Of a stretch of 64,000 nt of DNA, positions 63,813 through 64,000 are shown in pieces. This stretch comes from Diploptera punctata (lineage: Eukaryota; Arthropoda; Insecta; Blattodea; Blaberidae). The notes beneath the pieces are model-generated. The model saw nothing but the letters and a program-made list of their open reading frames with translations, did no database searches and was not told the origin of the DNA. The position numbers and the translations under genes are program-made. Location of the stretch: the NCBI GenBank assembly GCA_030220185.1, contig JASPKZ010003434.1, positions 186,001 through 250,000 on the forward strand, in the 5' to 3' direction. Each line of letters opens with the position of its first letter. The first letter of the stretch is position 1.

Positions 63813-64000
63813 ATAACACAAATGCAAAAATAAACTCCATCCTTTCGTAACATACTCTGAAAATAACATATGTAGTAAAATCATTAATTAATTTTGTATA
63901 AAATAAATGAAAGAAATATTATTATTTGAAATATGTTTATCTTTGTTCATACTTATTTAATACATTAAGTAAAAATTTCTATCCTTTTAAAACTGAAATT
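63813..64000. other. window end, nothing recognised
   Basis: AT-rich sequence after the RTE tail. Confidence 0.5.

Larger units (their letters stand above)
25673..64000 (+). other. ZNG1: presumed ZNG1 intron, at least 38 kb
   Basis: No downstream ZNG1 exon was found on the + strand. If the gene is intact the remainder of the window is one intron. Alternatively, a missed short exon or an assembly misjoin is possible. Confidence 0.6.

Noticed and set aside
1..64000. CRISPR array, bacterial or viral insertion, operon structure
   Set aside because: No regularly spaced short repeats, no prokaryotic gene blocks or codon pattern, and all coding traces are eukaryotic mobile elements or the ZNG1 exons.
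25673..64000. Further ZNG1 exons downstream
   Set aside because: I looked on the + strand for sequence encoding the expected continuation (HL..KPDGL.NEA..Q.ALAD, NKTDLV) next to a splice acceptor and found none. A very short exon could still be missed.

Overview
This is a eukaryotic, AT-rich, intron-dominated stretch of an insect genome. The mobile-element repertoire (RTE-type LINEs ending in GTAA repeats, many GIY-YIG Penelope-like retroelements, several tRNA-derived SINE families) reminds me of a cockroach, probably Periplaneta americana. That is an impression from memory, not a checked identification. There is no bacterial-style operon, rRNA, CRISPR array or bacterial insertion.

Only one host gene is visible. 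Four consecutive coding exons of the zinc-regulated GTPase metalloprotein activator ZNG1 (the CBWD or COG0523 family) lie on the + strand at 3546-3642, 13698-13789, 14371-14430 and 25635-25672. All have GT-AG splice sites and join in frame. The Walker A exon lies upstream of the window and the rest of the G domain lies downstream. The window is therefore the inside of one gene with introns of 10.1 kb, 0.58 kb, 11.2 kb and more than 38 kb.

The rest is a museum of mobile elements. Region 0.8-2.6 kb: Penelope-like element (PLE) and a transposase fragment. 3.9-8.2 kb: RTE fragment, tRNA-like repeat units, SINE, PLE. 8.3-9.8 kb: decayed hAT. 10.3-13.6 kb: RTE, SINE and LINE pieces. 13.8-14.2 kb: a fold-back MITE filling the short intron. 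14.5-17.1 kb: a chain of PLE palindromes. 17.1-25.6 kb: SINEs, LINEs, a Ty3/gypsy remnant and a 150-bp tandem-repeat element. 25.8-33.0 kb: mariner-like element, two PLE palindromes, LINE, PLE hairpin and a nearly intact Tc1. 35-37.6 kb: a LINE split by a pogo-like element. 38.7-39.9 kb: PLE unit. 41.9-47.1 kb: a pogo-like transposon carrying a PHD-type finger, into which a hAT and a Harbinger-type element (itself carrying a SINE) have inserted. 49.5-60.3 kb: SINEs, RTE and LINE debris. 60.8-63.8 kb: the longest RTE copy.

The most unusual signal is a series of PLE-derived palindromes with arms of exactly equal length. They carry a hammerhead-ribozyme-like fold in both orientations at their outer ends. 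One complete unit is flanked by an 11-bp target-site duplication, so the inverted dimer appears to have integrated in one event.
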